From Actinomycetes bacterium (GTDB lineage: Bacteria; Actinomycetota; Actinomycetes; Mycobacteriales; Mycobacteriaceae), in the NCBI GenBank assembly GCA_023404955.1, contig JAEXZY010000034.1, positions 62,001 through 126,000 on the forward strand: DNA of 64,000 nucleotides, read 5' to 3'. Positions 30,866-39,658 of the stretch are shown here, in pieces. Under the pieces are notes generated by a model. The model was not told the DNA's origin, ran no database searches, and was given only the letters and a program-made list of their open reading frames with translations. The translations under genes and the position numbers were made by a program. Position 1 is the stretch's first letter; each line of letters starts with the position of its first letter.

Positions 30866-32554
30866 ATGGGCCAGCCCACCTCGGTCGGCAGAGTCGGTGC
30901 GTTAGCTGTCGCACTCGGCATCGGGTTGGCGGTGGCCAGCGCCCCGGCAGTGGCGTGGGCCGACGAGTCGGGGGAGACGGCCTCGGCGGTCGACAGCGGT
31001 CCTCGCACGGTCGAGCGCCCGACCGAGGCGCGCGACACATCCACGACGAAGGCCGTCGAACGGCGCAAGACCAGGAAGGCGCACCGCGCCGACGCCGAGC
31101 CCGGCGTGGCGAAACGCTCTCCGCGCGAACGTGAGCGCGCGATTGATGCTGAGCCCGCGGGGGAGCGGGTCGTGCCTGCGCGGGCGGTGACTGAGCCGGC
31201 CGCTGCACCGCGGGTCGAGCCGGCGGCTGAGCGGACGAACATCCCGGAGCCTGCCGCTCTGCAGGCTCCGGTGAGTGCAACCGAGACGGTCGCACCGACG
31301 CGGACCCCGATTGTCCGCACCATCCTCCGTGCCGTCAGTGACGCCGTCGCCTCACGATCGGGGGACGGCACGCAGCCCGGCACCCCGCTGCTGTGGGGCC
31401 TGATGGCGTGGGTGCGCCGCAACACGCACGACGCGGACACGGTGAACGCAGCCGCCCTGGCCGCCGCCAACAGCTCCCCGGTTGCCACGGGTGACGTCTA
31501 TGCCGGCTTCGAAGACAAGACCATCAAGGGCAATGTGATGGACAACGACACCGATGCCGACGGCACCACGCTCGTCGCGGCCATCGTGGCCGGGCCGTCG
31601 TACGGCATCGTCACGCTGAACCCGAACGGCGCCTTCGTCTACACGCCCTCGACCAACTACCACGGTGCCGACACGTTCAGCTACACCGCGTCGGACGGCG
31701 CCGCGGCCAGCAACGTCGCGGTCGTCTCGCTGACCATCGCTCCCGTCGACGACATCGTCTTCAGATTCACCTACGGCAGCGGCTCCCAGTACTGGACCCC
31801 GCAGGCCAAGGCGGCACTGCAGGCTGCCGCCGACCGGCTCTCGGAGTACATTGCCACGTCCAGTCCGGTGACCGTCACCTACAACGTCACCGGCGAAAAC
31901 AATCCGTCGGCAACGTATTTGGCGACCGGAGGCACCAATTTCGGCATCCCCAGTCGACCGGCATTCTCCAACGCCATGATCAAGAAGGTCACCTCGCGCT
32001 TTCACACCGACGCGAACCGTTCGGCCGCCGATGGCAACATGCTGGTGAACTTCTCCTACCCGTCCTACTCGTACGACGATTCACCGGCGGCGGGCGAAGT
32101 CGACTTCCAGACGGTGGTGATGCACGAACTGCTGCACAGCCTCGGCTACCAGGCTGTCTTGGACAGCGGGCCGGCCAGCCGGAGATCCTGGCTCACCTAC
32201 GACAAGTTCATCGTCGACCAGAACGGGACCCGAGTCATCAGCAGCCGAGGCCGGTTCAACAGCGCCTACGCCGCGAACCTGTCGGGCGCCAACGGCGGCC
32301 TGTTCTTCGGCGGCGCCAACGCGGTCGCCGCCTACGGCGGTCCCGTTCCGCTGCAGGCGCTTTCGCTCTCACACCTGCGACTCTCGACGTTCCCGTACAA
32401 CGGGCCGACAGCCAAGCTGATGGGGCCGGTCGCGCCCAACGGCAAGACGCTGCGCGTGCTGAGCCCTGTCGAGCAGGCCATCCTCAAAGACCTCGGCTAC
32501 ACCGTGGTGTCGCCCGCACCGTCCGTCTTCACCGCAGCAACCCTGAGTCTGTAA
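30866..32554 (+). CDS. Secreted protein with Ig-like domain and metzincin-type metalloprotease motif
   Basis: 562 aa from ATG 30866. A signal peptide (GALAVALGIGLAVASAPAVAWA) is followed by a charged, Pro/Ala-rich stretch of about 150 residues. An Ig/cadherin-like repeat follows at about 210-290 (NDTDADGTTL, then GIVTLNPNGAFVYTPS, NYHGADTFSYTASDG). The C-terminal half carries HELLHSLGY (H420, E421, H424), the zinc motif HExxHxxG of metzincin-like proteases. The catalytic domain otherwise resembles large actinobacterial secreted proteins of unknown substrate. Acts outside the cytoplasm. It converges on the next gene, 3 bp apart. Confidence 0.75.
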   Translation: MGQPTSVGRVGALAVALGIGLAVASAPAVAWADESGETASAVDSGPRTVERPTEARDTSTTKAVERRKTRKAHRADAEPGVAKRSPRERERAIDAEPAGERVVPARAVTEPAAAPRVEPAAERTNIPEPAALQAPVSATETVAPTRTPIVRTILRAVSDAVASRSGDGTQPGTPLLWGLMAWVRRNTHDADTVNAAALAAANSSPVATGDVYAGFEDKTIKGNVMDNDTDADGTTLVAAIVAGPSYGIVTLNPNGAFVYTPSTNYHGADTFSYTASDGAAASNVAVVSLTIAPVDDIVFRFTYGSGSQYWTPQAKAALQAAADRLSEYIATSSPVTVTYNVTGENNPSATYLATGGTNFGIPSRPAFSNAMIKKVTSRFHTDANRSAADGNMLVNFSYPSYSYDDSPAAGEVDFQTVVMHELLHSLGYQAVLDSGPASRRSWLTYDKFIVDQNGTRVISSRGRFNSAYAANLSGANGGLFFGGANAVAAYGGPVPLQALSLSHLRLSTFPYNGPTAKLMGPVAPNGKTLRVLSPVEQAILKDLGYTVVSPAPSVFTAATLSL

Positions 32555-32557
32555 CCC

Positions 32558-33670
32558 CTACGTCAGGACCAGGACCACGGCCTGGCCGTCGTGGTCGCCG
32601 GTGGTGACCGTGTCGGTGTTGTAGGCGTTGTCGAGCGCGATCTGGTCAGCCGAGGTGGCCCGCCCGCTCGCGACCATCTTCGTGGCCAGCGCGTCCCGGG
32701 CGACGTTCGACGAGACGTAGAGGTGGGCAGGGCGGCCGTTGTAGGTGCCCCATTCCTCCTCGCTGAACGTGCCGCTCCACACGTAGCCGCCGGGCGTGGC
32801 CACCGGGGCGGGGCCGAAGATCCGGCCGTGGTTGTTGGTCTCGAGGAAGAAGTTGTCCGAATAGCCCTGCAGTAAACCGCTGGGCTGCTGGCGATATGCC
32901 TTGCCGTTGATGATGCCGCGGAAGCCACCGGTGTGAATGGGCTGCGGCGGGAAGCCCGACGCCCGCATGGCCTGGTTCAGCCGGATCCTGGCTTGGAACG
33001 CGTTCTTCGACTTGGTGTCCACGATGACGACGTTGACCGGCTCGAGCAACGTCTTGCCGTCCTCGAGTTGGCCGCCGTAGTCCGAGATCTGACCGCTGGG
33101 CTCGATCATCCACTTGCCGATGTCGCCGTACTGGGTGCTCACCTGGTCGGTGGACGCCGGTGCGACGGGCTCGGCGGCGGTGGTGGCAGCAGCGGTCAGG
33201 ACACGCTCGGCGCGCCGGTCAGCGGCGGCCTCAAATTCCTGCCGCACGACCTCGAGCACGGCGAGCAGCGGCCGCTTGGCCGCCTGAGTACTCGCCTGCT
33301 CGTCGTCGCTCGTCGCGCGCACCGGACGGAACAGCGAACGCGGCCGGCTCGTCGGACCGTCGGCCACCGCCTTCTCGCCGTCAGCCTTCGCCTCGCGGTT
33401 GGTCTTCGTCAGCCGCGACGTGCGGACGGACGGTCCGGCGTTGCCCGTCGTCGTCGTGGCAGAGGCAACCGACCTGGTCGCCGCGGCGGCCTGGTCGTTG
33501 CCCGCGGAATCATCAGCGTGGGCGACGGCGGTGCCGCCGGCGACGGCCGCGCCCACCCCGAGCGTGAAAGCCAGCAGTCCGACACGTCCGATGTGCACCC
33601 CAGACGCTTGTGCGGCGCGCTGTGAAGATCCCTGCCGCGCTGCGATGTACGAGACACTGTGCCGTCCCAT
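32558..33670 (-). CDS. Secreted protein of unknown function
   Basis: 370 aa from ATG 33670. A twin-part N-terminus: a polar leader of about 25 residues, then a hydrophobic signal (VGLLAFTLGVGAAVAGGTAV) ending AHA|DDS, then about 130 low-complexity residues rich in Ala, Thr and Arg. A globular C-terminal domain of about 200 residues follows (PVNVVIVDTKSKNAFQARIR, FRGIINGKAYRQQPSG, FLETNNHGRIFGPAP). The build parallels the convergent secreted protease: signal, linker, globular domain. I do not recognise the fold. An extended N-terminus of this type is common in large mycobacterial cell-wall proteins. Confidence 0.65.
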   Translation of the reverse strand: MGRHSVSYIAARQGSSQRAAQASGVHIGRVGLLAFTLGVGAAVAGGTAVAHADDSAGNDQAAAATRSVASATTTTGNAGPSVRTSRLTKTNREAKADGEKAVADGPTSRPRSLFRPVRATSDDEQASTQAAKRPLLAVLEVVRQEFEAAADRRAERVLTAAATTAAEPVAPASTDQVSTQYGDIGKWMIEPSGQISDYGGQLEDGKTLLEPVNVVIVDTKSKNAFQARIRLNQAMRASGFPPQPIHTGGFRGIINGKAYRQQPSGLLQGYSDNFFLETNNHGRIFGPAPVATPGGYVWSGTFSEEEWGTYNGRPAHLYVSSNVARDALATKMVASGRATSADQIALDNAYNTDTVTTGDHDGQAVVLVLT

Positions 33671-33790
33671 GGCCCACCTTTCGTCCCCCCGCGGCAGCGC
33701 GCGGAATGCGCGGCGCCGTCGGCCGCCGGTGAGTCTATCGGCTGATCATGACATCGACAGCAAAGTAGACGCCGATAGCCACAGAACACA

Positions 33791-33830
33791 CAGAACGGCC
33801 CGCCACCGGTAGTGGTGGCGGGCCGTTCTG
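33791..33830. terminator. Strong bidirectional hairpin
   Basis: A 17-bp perfect inverted repeat, CAGAACGGCCCGCCACC at 33791-33807 and its complement at 33814-33830, with a 6-nt loop and no T-run. It stands just after the CsbD gene on the minus strand and upstream of the secreted-protein gene. It most likely ends the csbD transcript in the T-less style common in mycobacteria. Confidence 0.75.
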
Positions 33831-33837
33831 CGGCGGA

Positions 33838-34011
33838 CTACTTCTTGAAGGCGTCCTTCACGTTCTCCACGGCGTCCTTGATGCTGGACTTGGCCTGGTC
33901 CATCTTGCCCTCGTTCTCAGTGCTCTTGTCACCGGTCACCTTGCCCAGGCCTTCCTTGGCCTTGCCGCCCAGGTCGTCGATTTTGTTGCTGGCCTTGTCG
34001 TCGGCGCCCAT
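33838..34011 (-). CDS. CsbD-family stress protein
   Basis: 57 aa from ATG 34011. The whole protein is one CsbD domain: ADDKASNKIDDLGGKAKEGL, then GKVTGDKSTENEGKMDQAKS and a Lys-rich end. CsbD proteins are small, highly charged and induced by general stress in many bacteria; in actinobacteria they are often under alternative sigma control. Their molecular role is unknown. Transcribed alone and followed by the 17-bp hairpin. Confidence 0.88.
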   Translation of the reverse strand: MGADDKASNKIDDLGGKAKEGLGKVTGDKSTENEGKMDQAKSSIKDAVENVKDAFKK

Positions 34012-34099
34012 GTGCGTGGTCCCTTCGCTCTCGTGTCCAGCCCGGAGGTCGGGCCGTTGCGAGGGGTGTACCTGAACCAGCCGGATTTGAAACACGCCG

Positions 34100-34318
34100 T
34101 CATGCAAGGGCCGACTCCGGCACCCATTCGAGCAGGTCGCCGGGCTGGCAGTCCAACACCGCGCACATCGCCTCCAACGTGCTGAACCGTACGGCCTTGG
34201 CCCGGCCGTTCTTGAGTACCGCGACGTTGGCCGGGGTCAGCCCCACCCTCTCGGCGAACTCCCCGACGCTCATCTTGCGGCGGGCGAGCTGGACGTCGAT
34301 GCGGACGACGATTGGCAT
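34100..34318 (-). CDS. XRE-family regulator (YozG/Cro-like)
   Basis: 72 aa, ATG at 34318 overlapping the stop of the DUF2975 gene as ATGA. A single Cro/CI-type HTH: VQLARRKMSVGEFAERVGLT, then PANVAVLKNGRAKAVRFSTL and CAVLDCQPGDLLEW, the usual HTH_26 pattern. Small regulators of this type pair with DUF2975 membrane proteins in many bacteria and are thought to regulate their own operon. Function unknown beyond that. Confidence 0.85.
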   Translation of the reverse strand: MPIVVRIDVQLARRKMSVGEFAERVGLTPANVAVLKNGRAKAVRFSTLEAMCAVLDCQPGDLLEWVPESALA

Positions 34319-34797
34319 CAGATCACCGCGTCCATCTCACTGCGTAAGGTCGTGGCCTGCCGTAACAGCTCGCGCAGCACGAGAATCAGCAGCCCGAGCA
34401 CCGCGGCGCTGACGAGGATGACGAACAACAGCAGGGGCAGTCCGGGATCGGTGGCGTGCAGACCGACGTAACCGAACAGCGCGGCGAAGACCGACCATCC
34501 GGCGAACACCGCAACCGCGATCGCGTCCACCCAGACCAGCGACCGGGCGGTGAAAATCTGATCGTTGCGCACGAGGGTCAGCAGCCGCCACGTGCAGACC
34601 ACCACCACCTGCACGCACAGCAACAGGAAGACCGACACCGAGGTCAGCGGCCAGCGGAGGTGTGCCCGGGTCGGATCCTCTTGCGCCATGTACGCGAATT
34701 GCCCTGGCAGAGAGAAGGTCTGGAGCAGGACGAGTACGGCGAACAGTGCCGCGAGGAAGACCTTGAGCACGGGAACGACCCGACTGACGACAGTCAC
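34318..34797 (-). CDS. DUF2975 membrane protein
   Basis: 159 aa from GTG 34797. Four membrane helices (FLAALFAVLVLLQTFSL, VSVFLLLCVQVVVVCTW, AIAVAVFAGWSVFAALFGYV and a final hydrophobic one), with the conserved loop RNDQIFTARSLVWVDAIA after helix 2. It is co-transcribed with the XRE regulator that follows, a standard pairing for the family. Role unknown. Confidence 0.82.
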   Translation of the reverse strand: MTVVSRVVPVLKVFLAALFAVLVLLQTFSLPGQFAYMAQEDPTRAHLRWPLTSVSVFLLLCVQVVVVCTWRLLTLVRNDQIFTARSLVWVDAIAVAVFAGWSVFAALFGYVGLHATDPGLPLLLFVILVSAAVLGLLILVLRELLRQATTLRSEMDAVI

Positions 34798-34841
34798 CCC
34801 CCGAGTTTCGACAGGTATCTATCGAAAGTCAATAGGTAGGG

Positions 34842-35927
34842 TCACACGCCCGCGGGCACGTCGGCGGGCGCGGGCTCCACCGTCACCTTGATCGCCTCAC
34901 CGTTCTTGACGATCTGGAAGGCATCGAGCACGTCGTCCAGCGGGATGTGGCGGGTGATGAGGTCCTTGACGGGCACCTGCCCGCTCGAGATGTACTCGAG
35001 CGCCCGCTTGTTGTGCTCGGGTGCCGACCCGTTGGCGCCGTGGATGTGCAGCTGCCGGTAGTGGACCAGGTTGGAGTCGCAGGTGATCGTCGGGTTCGTC
35101 TTCGGCAGGCCGCCGAAGAACGAGATCCGGCCGTTGCGGGCAGCCATCGAAATCGCATGCTCCTGAGCGACATTGGCGGCCGTCGCGGTGATCACCACGT
35201 CGGCGCCGCGGCCGCCGGTGAGCTCCATGACGCGTTCGACGACGTCGACCTCGGCGCCGTTGATGATCTCGTCGGGGGCCACGGCATCGGCCGACATCTG
35301 CAACCGGGCGGCGTTGACGTCGACCAGGTACACCGGCCCGCAGTTGTGGACGCCCCGTGCGATGCGGATGTGCATGCAGCCGATGGGTCCGGCACCGAAC
35401 ACCACCACGGTGTCACCCTCTTCGATGCCGAGCAGTTCCTGGGCGTTGATCGCGCAGGCGAACGGCTCTGCCGCCGACGCCTCGTCGAAACCGACGTTGT
35501 CCGGAATGCGGTTCAGCCCATCGACTTTGAGGACCTGCCGGGGCACGATCATGTACTCGGCGAAGCCGCCGTCGTACTGGTAGCCCATCGACGTCTGGTT
35601 CTGGCACACCGCCATCCAGCCTTTGCGGCACTCGTAGCATTCCCCGCAGGGCACCGCCGCGATGACCTGCACGCGATCGCCGACTTCCCAGTTGCTGCCG
35701 TAGGTGGCGTTGACCTCGGTGCCGACCTCGACGATCTCACCGGCGATCTCGTGTCCGATCGTGCGCGGGGGCGTCAGGTTCTGGTGGCCGTTGTAGAAGA
35801 TCTTCACATCGGTGCCGCAGGTCGAGCAGTTGCGCACGCGCAGTTTGACCTCATCGGGCGCGCAGGTCGGTTCCGGCACGTCTTCCAGTCGGACGTCTTC
35901 GGGGGCGTAGAAGCGCAGTGCCTTCAT
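34842..35927 (-). CDS. Zinc-dependent polyol (sorbitol/iditol-type) dehydrogenase
   Basis: 361 aa from ATG 35927. Medium-chain dehydrogenase: the catalytic zinc region CSTCGTDVKIFYNGH, then GHEIAGEIVEVG; structural zinc CGECYECRKGWMAVC; cofactor fold VVVFGAGPIGCMHIRIARG. It is divergent from a mannitol-type PTS gene with a DeoR regulator, so it probably oxidises a hexitol phosphate or free polyol taken up by that system. It is unlike MtlD, a long-chain dehydrogenase, so the substrate may be a different polyol such as galactitol or arabitol. Cofactor is probably NAD. Confidence 0.78.
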   Translation of the reverse strand: MKALRFYAPEDVRLEDVPEPTCAPDEVKLRVRNCSTCGTDVKIFYNGHQNLTPPRTIGHEIAGEIVEVGTEVNATYGSNWEVGDRVQVIAAVPCGECYECRKGWMAVCQNQTSMGYQYDGGFAEYMIVPRQVLKVDGLNRIPDNVGFDEASAAEPFACAINAQELLGIEEGDTVVVFGAGPIGCMHIRIARGVHNCGPVYLVDVNAARLQMSADAVAPDEIINGAEVDVVERVMELTGGRGADVVITATAANVAQEHAISMAARNGRISFFGGLPKTNPTITCDSNLVHYRQLHIHGANGSAPEHNKRALEYISSGQVPVKDLITRHIPLDDVLDAFQIVKNGEAIKVTVEPAPADVPAGV

Positions 35928-35991
35928 CGTGGTGTCCTCTCGGGTCGGCAACATGCTCGGCTGGTGTGCTCTACAGCACTCTATCCGCCAT

Positions 35992-36053
35992 ACGGGCATA
36001 AAACCACCGCAATTGTTGACCGAATATGCCCGAGTCCTTGCGCAGATGCCCGT
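35992..36053. promoter_or_regulatory. Heptamer repeats in the divergent promoter of the PTS locus
   Basis: ATGCCCG occurs at 36026-36032 and 36046-36052 in direct orientation and, inverted (CGGGCAT), at 35993-35999. All lie in the 183-bp region between the dehydrogenase and PTS starts. DeoR-type regulators bind repeated short motifs of this kind, and the regulator gene lies at the end of the same transcript. A plausible operator; the motif assignment is by eye. Confidence 0.5.
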
Positions 36054-36110
36054 TTGTGCGGTGTACTACATGGTGTGACCGGCGTCACCGGCGAGAATCG
36101 GAGGAGCTCC

Positions 36111-38099
36111 ATGTCAACTGCAACCCAGGACACACCGCCCCGTGTCGGGGCCCGGGTGCGCGTTCAGAAGTTCGGCACCGCACTGTCGAACATGGTCATG
36201 CCCAACATCGGGGCGTTCATCGCGTGGGGCCTGATCACCGCGCTGTTCATCGAGCAGGGCTGGCTGCAGGGCATCTTCTCCGCCCTGAAGAATCCCGACG
36301 GCTGGGTGGCCCACATCGGGGGATGGGGCTCCTACGACGGCGGCGGGATCGTCGGGCCGATGATCACCTACCTGCTGCCGATCCTGATCGGTTACACCGG
36401 CGGCCGGATGGTGCACGGCAACCGCGGCGCAGTCGTCGGCGCGATCGCCACGATCGGCGTGGTGACCGGTTCGGACGTGCCGATGTTCATGGGCGCCATG
36501 CTCATGGGCCCGCTCGGTGGCTGGTGCATGAAGAAGCTGGACGCGCTGTGGGAAGGCAAGATCCGCCCCGGCTTCGAGATGCTCGTCGACAACTTCTCCG
36601 CCGGCATCCTCGGCATGCTGCTGGCGATCCTCGGCTTCTTCGGTGTCGGCCCGATCGTCTCGGCCTTCACCCGCGGCGCCGGTAATGCCGTCGACTTCCT
36701 CGTCGACAACGATCTGCTGCCGCTCACGTCGCTGCTCATCGAGCCGGCGAAGGTGCTGTTCCTCAACAACGCCATCAACCACGGCGTGCTCACCCCGTTG
36801 GGCACCACGCAGGCCCTGGAAACCGGCAAGTCGATCCTGTTCCTGCTGGAGACCAACCCCGGCCCCGGCCTCGGTGTGCTGTTGGCGTTCATGTTCTTCG
36901 GCCGGGCGGCGGCCCGCGCGTCCGCACCCGGTGCGGCGATCATCCAGTTCTTCGGCGGCATCCACGAGATCTACTTCCCGTACGTGCTGATGAAGCCGAA
37001 GCTGATCGCCGCGACCATCCTCGGCGGCATGACCGGTGTGTTCATCAACGTGCTGTTCGGCTCGGGCCTACGCGCTCCCGCCGCGCCGGGGTCGATCATC
37101 GCGATCTACGCCCAGACACCGGGCAACAGCTTCCTCGGCGTCACGCTGGCGGTCCTCGGTGCCACCGCGGTGTCGTTCGCGGTTGCCGCGTTCTTGCTGA
37201 AGACGGACAAGGAAACCGACGAGCCCGACCTCGCGGCCGCGACGGCAAACATGGAGTCGATGAAGGGCAAGAAGTCCAGTGTCGCTTCGGCTCTCGTCGG
37301 TACCGGCGGTGGTGTCGGAGTCGCGGCCGGTCCGATCCACACCATCGTGTTCGCCTGCGACGCCGGGATGGGCTCGTCGGCGATGGGTGCGTCGGTGCTG
37401 CGCAGAAAGATCCAGAGCGCCGGCTTCGGCGACGTGAAGGTGTCGAACTCGGCGATCTCCAACCTGACCGACACCTACGATCTCGTCGTATCCCACCGCG
37501 ATCTGACCGATCGGGCCCGCCAGCGGACACCCTCGGCGCGCCACGTCTCCGTCGACGACTTCATGGGCAGCCCCCGCTACGACGAGATCGTCGACACGTT
37601 GTCCACGACGAACGGGACCGCGGGCACCGACGCAACACCGGTAACCGACGAGCCGGCGCCCGCGACCGACGGTGACGTCCTGTCGGTGGACTCGATCGTG
37701 CTCGCCGGCACAGCCCGCAGTGCCGCCGACGCGATCGACGAAGCGGGTCACCTGCTGGTGGCCGCAGGCGCAGTCGATCAGGCCTACGTCACCGCGATGC
37801 ACGACCGGGAGAGTTCGGTCTCGACCTACATGGGCAACGGCCTGGCGATCCCGCACGGCACCAACGAGGCCAAGGACGCGATCCGGCGCACCGGGCTGTC
37901 GTTCGTGCGCTACCCCGAGCCGATCGACTGGAACGGCAAGCCGGCCGAGTTCGTGGTCGGGATCGCCGGCGCCGGAAAGGACCACATGGCGCTGCTGACG
38001 AAGATCGCGCAGGTGTTCCTCAAGTCCGACGACGTCGCCCGGCTGCGGGCGGCCACGACGGCCGAGGAGATCAAGGCGATCCTCACCGCCGCCGACTAG
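36111..38099 (+). CDS. mtlA: PTS mannitol-type EIICBA permease
   Basis: 662 aa from ATG 36111 with a good site GGAGGAG; a far longer frame starting upstream is antisense to the dehydrogenase and not real. Residues 10-365 are the membrane EIIC domain (FIAWGLITALFIEQGWLQGI, FFGGIHEIYFPYVLMKPKL with the conserved GIHE). Then comes EIIB with the phosphocysteine in FACDAGMGSSAMGAS (C416), then EIIA with the phosphohistidine in LAIPHGTNEAK (H582). Length is close to E. coli MtlA. It imports and phosphorylates a hexitol, using HPr encoded elsewhere. Linker between B and A is Thr/Asp/Pro-rich. Confidence 0.87.
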   Translation: MSTATQDTPPRVGARVRVQKFGTALSNMVMPNIGAFIAWGLITALFIEQGWLQGIFSALKNPDGWVAHIGGWGSYDGGGIVGPMITYLLPILIGYTGGRMVHGNRGAVVGAIATIGVVTGSDVPMFMGAMLMGPLGGWCMKKLDALWEGKIRPGFEMLVDNFSAGILGMLLAILGFFGVGPIVSAFTRGAGNAVDFLVDNDLLPLTSLLIEPAKVLFLNNAINHGVLTPLGTTQALETGKSILFLLETNPGPGLGVLLAFMFFGRAAARASAPGAAIIQFFGGIHEIYFPYVLMKPKLIAATILGGMTGVFINVLFGSGLRAPAAPGSIIAIYAQTPGNSFLGVTLAVLGATAVSFAVAAFLLKTDKETDEPDLAAATANMESMKGKKSSVASALVGTGGGVGVAAGPIHTIVFACDAGMGSSAMGASVLRRKIQSAGFGDVKVSNSAISNLTDTYDLVVSHRDLTDRARQRTPSARHVSVDDFMGSPRYDEIVDTLSTTNGTAGTDATPVTDEPAPATDGDVLSVDSIVLAGTARSAADAIDEAGHLLVAAGAVDQAYVTAMHDRESSVSTYMGNGLAIPHGTNEAKDAIRRTGLSFVRYPEPIDWNGKPAEFVVGIAGAGKDHMALLTKIAQVFLKSDDVARLRAATTAEEIKAILTAAD

Positions 38100-38100
38100 C

Positions 38101-38868
38101 GTGACGTCGGTGGATTCCGACACTCGCCAGAGCAGGATCGTCGAGTTCGCCCGCACCCGTGGGCGGGTCGAAGTGGCCTCGCTCGCGACCGAGCTGGATG
38201 TCGCGAGCGAGACCATCCGGCGTGATCTGAAGGTGCTCGCCGGGCGCCGCCTGCTCAAGCGGGTGCACGGCGGGGCGGTGCCGCTGGAGACCGCGTCGTT
38301 CGAGTCGGGTGTCGAATACCGCAGCCAGGTCGATCTCGCGCAGAAGCACCGCATCGCGATAGCGGCCACCGAACTGCTGCACGGTGCCGAAACCGTCTAT
38401 CTCGATGAAGGTTTCACGCCCCGTCTGATCGCCGAACGGCTGGCCGACGAAGAACTGACAGTCGTGACATCGTCGCTGCTGGCAGCTGAGGCGCTGGCCC
38501 ACAGCCGCACCGTCACCGTGCTGCTGCTCGGCGGCCGGATGCGCGGCCGGACCCTGGCCACCGTCGACCACTGGGCCGTGGACATGCTGTCCGGGTTGGT
38601 GATCGACGTGGCTTTCCTGGGCACCAACGGAATCTCGCTCGAGCACGGATTGACGACGCCCGATCCGGCGGTGGCCGCGGTGAAGAGCACCGCGGTGCAG
38701 GTGGCGCGACGGCCCATCCTGGTGGCCGCGCACTCGAAGTTCGGCGAGAGCAGCTTCTGTCGCTTCGCGAAGGTGTCGGACTTCGAATCGATCGTCAGCG
38801 GCGAAGAACTCGACTCGTCACTGGCCCGTCGATACGAGGCGCTCGGTCCGGTGGTGCTCCGCGCCTAG
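38101..38868 (+). CDS. DeoR-family transcriptional regulator
   Basis: 255 aa from GTG 38101, one base after the PTS stop. An N-terminal DeoR winged helix (RQSRIVEFARTRGRVEVASL, then LDVASETIRRDLKVLAGRR) is followed by the sugar-phosphate-sensing DeoRC domain (YLDEGFTPRLIAERL, LLLGGRMRGRTLATVDHWA, FLGTNGISLEHGLTTPD). Regulators of this type usually repress a polyol operon until a phosphorylated intermediate binds. Position in the PTS transcript makes it the likely regulator of both divergent units. Confidence 0.88.
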   Translation: MTSVDSDTRQSRIVEFARTRGRVEVASLATELDVASETIRRDLKVLAGRRLLKRVHGGAVPLETASFESGVEYRSQVDLAQKHRIAIAATELLHGAETVYLDEGFTPRLIAERLADEELTVVTSSLLAAEALAHSRTVTVLLLGGRMRGRTLATVDHWAVDMLSGLVIDVAFLGTNGISLEHGLTTPDPAVAAVKSTAVQVARRPILVAAHSKFGESSFCRFAKVSDFESIVSGEELDSSLARRYEALGPVVLRA

Positions 38869-38897
38869 TCAGTCGTCGTCGTTGTCCACGCGCTTGA

Positions 38898-39194
38898 TCA
38901 TTCGTCGCTGTCCACGACGGTGTAGAACGAGTCGCCGTCTTCGGGCGTGCCGTCGATCTGGCCGAGCGTGCGGCGGTCGGCCTGCACCTCGGGGTCGGGC
39001 GGGGGCAGCACGTCGGGCTCCTCGGCCGCGAGTCGTTCGTCGAGGCTCTCGTCGTCCTCGGCGTCGATCCAGCGGTCCGGCGGATCGACGACGATGTCGC
39101 CGTCGTCGTTGCGCACCTCGTCTGAATCCAGGGACTCGCTCGGCCCGAGGGTGTCGTCGGGTCCTGCGTCGTCGTAGTCGCCGTCGCTGTCCAT
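38898..39194 (-). CDS. Acidic DUF5709-type protein
   Basis: 98 aa from ATG 39194; an upstream in-frame GTG at 39206 gives a slightly longer form. Extremely acidic and probably disordered: DSDGDYDDAGPDDTLGPSES, then DRWIDAEDDESLDERLAAEE and a C-terminal YTVVDSDE. The D-T-L-G-P-S-E-S-L-D and ESLDERLAAEEPD elements recur in actinobacterial DUF5709 proteins. No function is known. Confidence 0.7.
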   Translation of the reverse strand: MDSDGDYDDAGPDDTLGPSESLDSDEVRNDDGDIVVDPPDRWIDAEDDESLDERLAAEEPDVLPPPDPEVQADRRTLGQIDGTPEDGDSFYTVVDSDE

Positions 39195-39207
39195 CGCCGA
39201 ATCCACG

Positions 39208-39579
39208 TCAGCCGTAGAACATGACCGAGTAGTCGGCGGTCCACGCACCACCGGCGCACTTCAACGGCACGCCGTCAGGCGATTGGGCGACCCCGGTCGC
39301 GTCGCCGCAGGGGGACCGCAGCAGTCGGACGCCCTGCAGCGGCGGGAACGACACCCACATACGCTTCGAGCCGCATGCCAGCGTGTTGCCGCTGGCGTCG
39401 AGGCCGAAGTTGTAGCGGGTGGCCTGGTTGCATTCGCCGCCTGCATGGACGCCGCGGTCCACGTACGGAACGCATGCGGCGTCGTCACAGGCGCCAGGCG
39501 AGGCCGTGGCCGTTCCGACGCCGAGCCCCAGCACGGGAGCGACGAGCAGACCACCGGCAAGTGCGAGCAGACCTTTCAT
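39208..39579 (-). CDS. Small secreted cysteine-rich protein
   Basis: 123 aa from ATG 39579. A clear signal peptide (LLALAGGLLVAPVLGLGVGT, ending ATA|SPG) precedes a mature part of about 95 residues with six cysteines (ACDDAACVPYVD, GECNQATRY, TLACGSKRM, SPCGDAT, LKCAGGAW), suggesting three disulfides. No known domain. It probably sits in the periplasm or outside the cell. Not obviously co-transcribed with its neighbours. Confidence 0.65.
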   Translation of the reverse strand: MKGLLALAGGLLVAPVLGLGVGTATASPGACDDAACVPYVDRGVHAGGECNQATRYNFGLDASGNTLACGSKRMWVSFPPLQGVRLLRSPCGDATGVAQSPDGVPLKCAGGAWTADYSVMFYG

Positions 39580-39658
39580 GCCCTGCAGCCTAAGTGGTCC
39601 GACCGTGCTCCCGAGCGGGCTTTGCCGGCATTGACCCCAACTGAGCCCCGTCAGGGCG

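Noticed and set aside
34947..36110. A very long plus-strand frame reaching from 34947 into the PTS gene
   Set aside because: Its first 388 codons are antisense to the zinc dehydrogenase, lack any domain, and the good ribosome-binding site and family start are at 36111.
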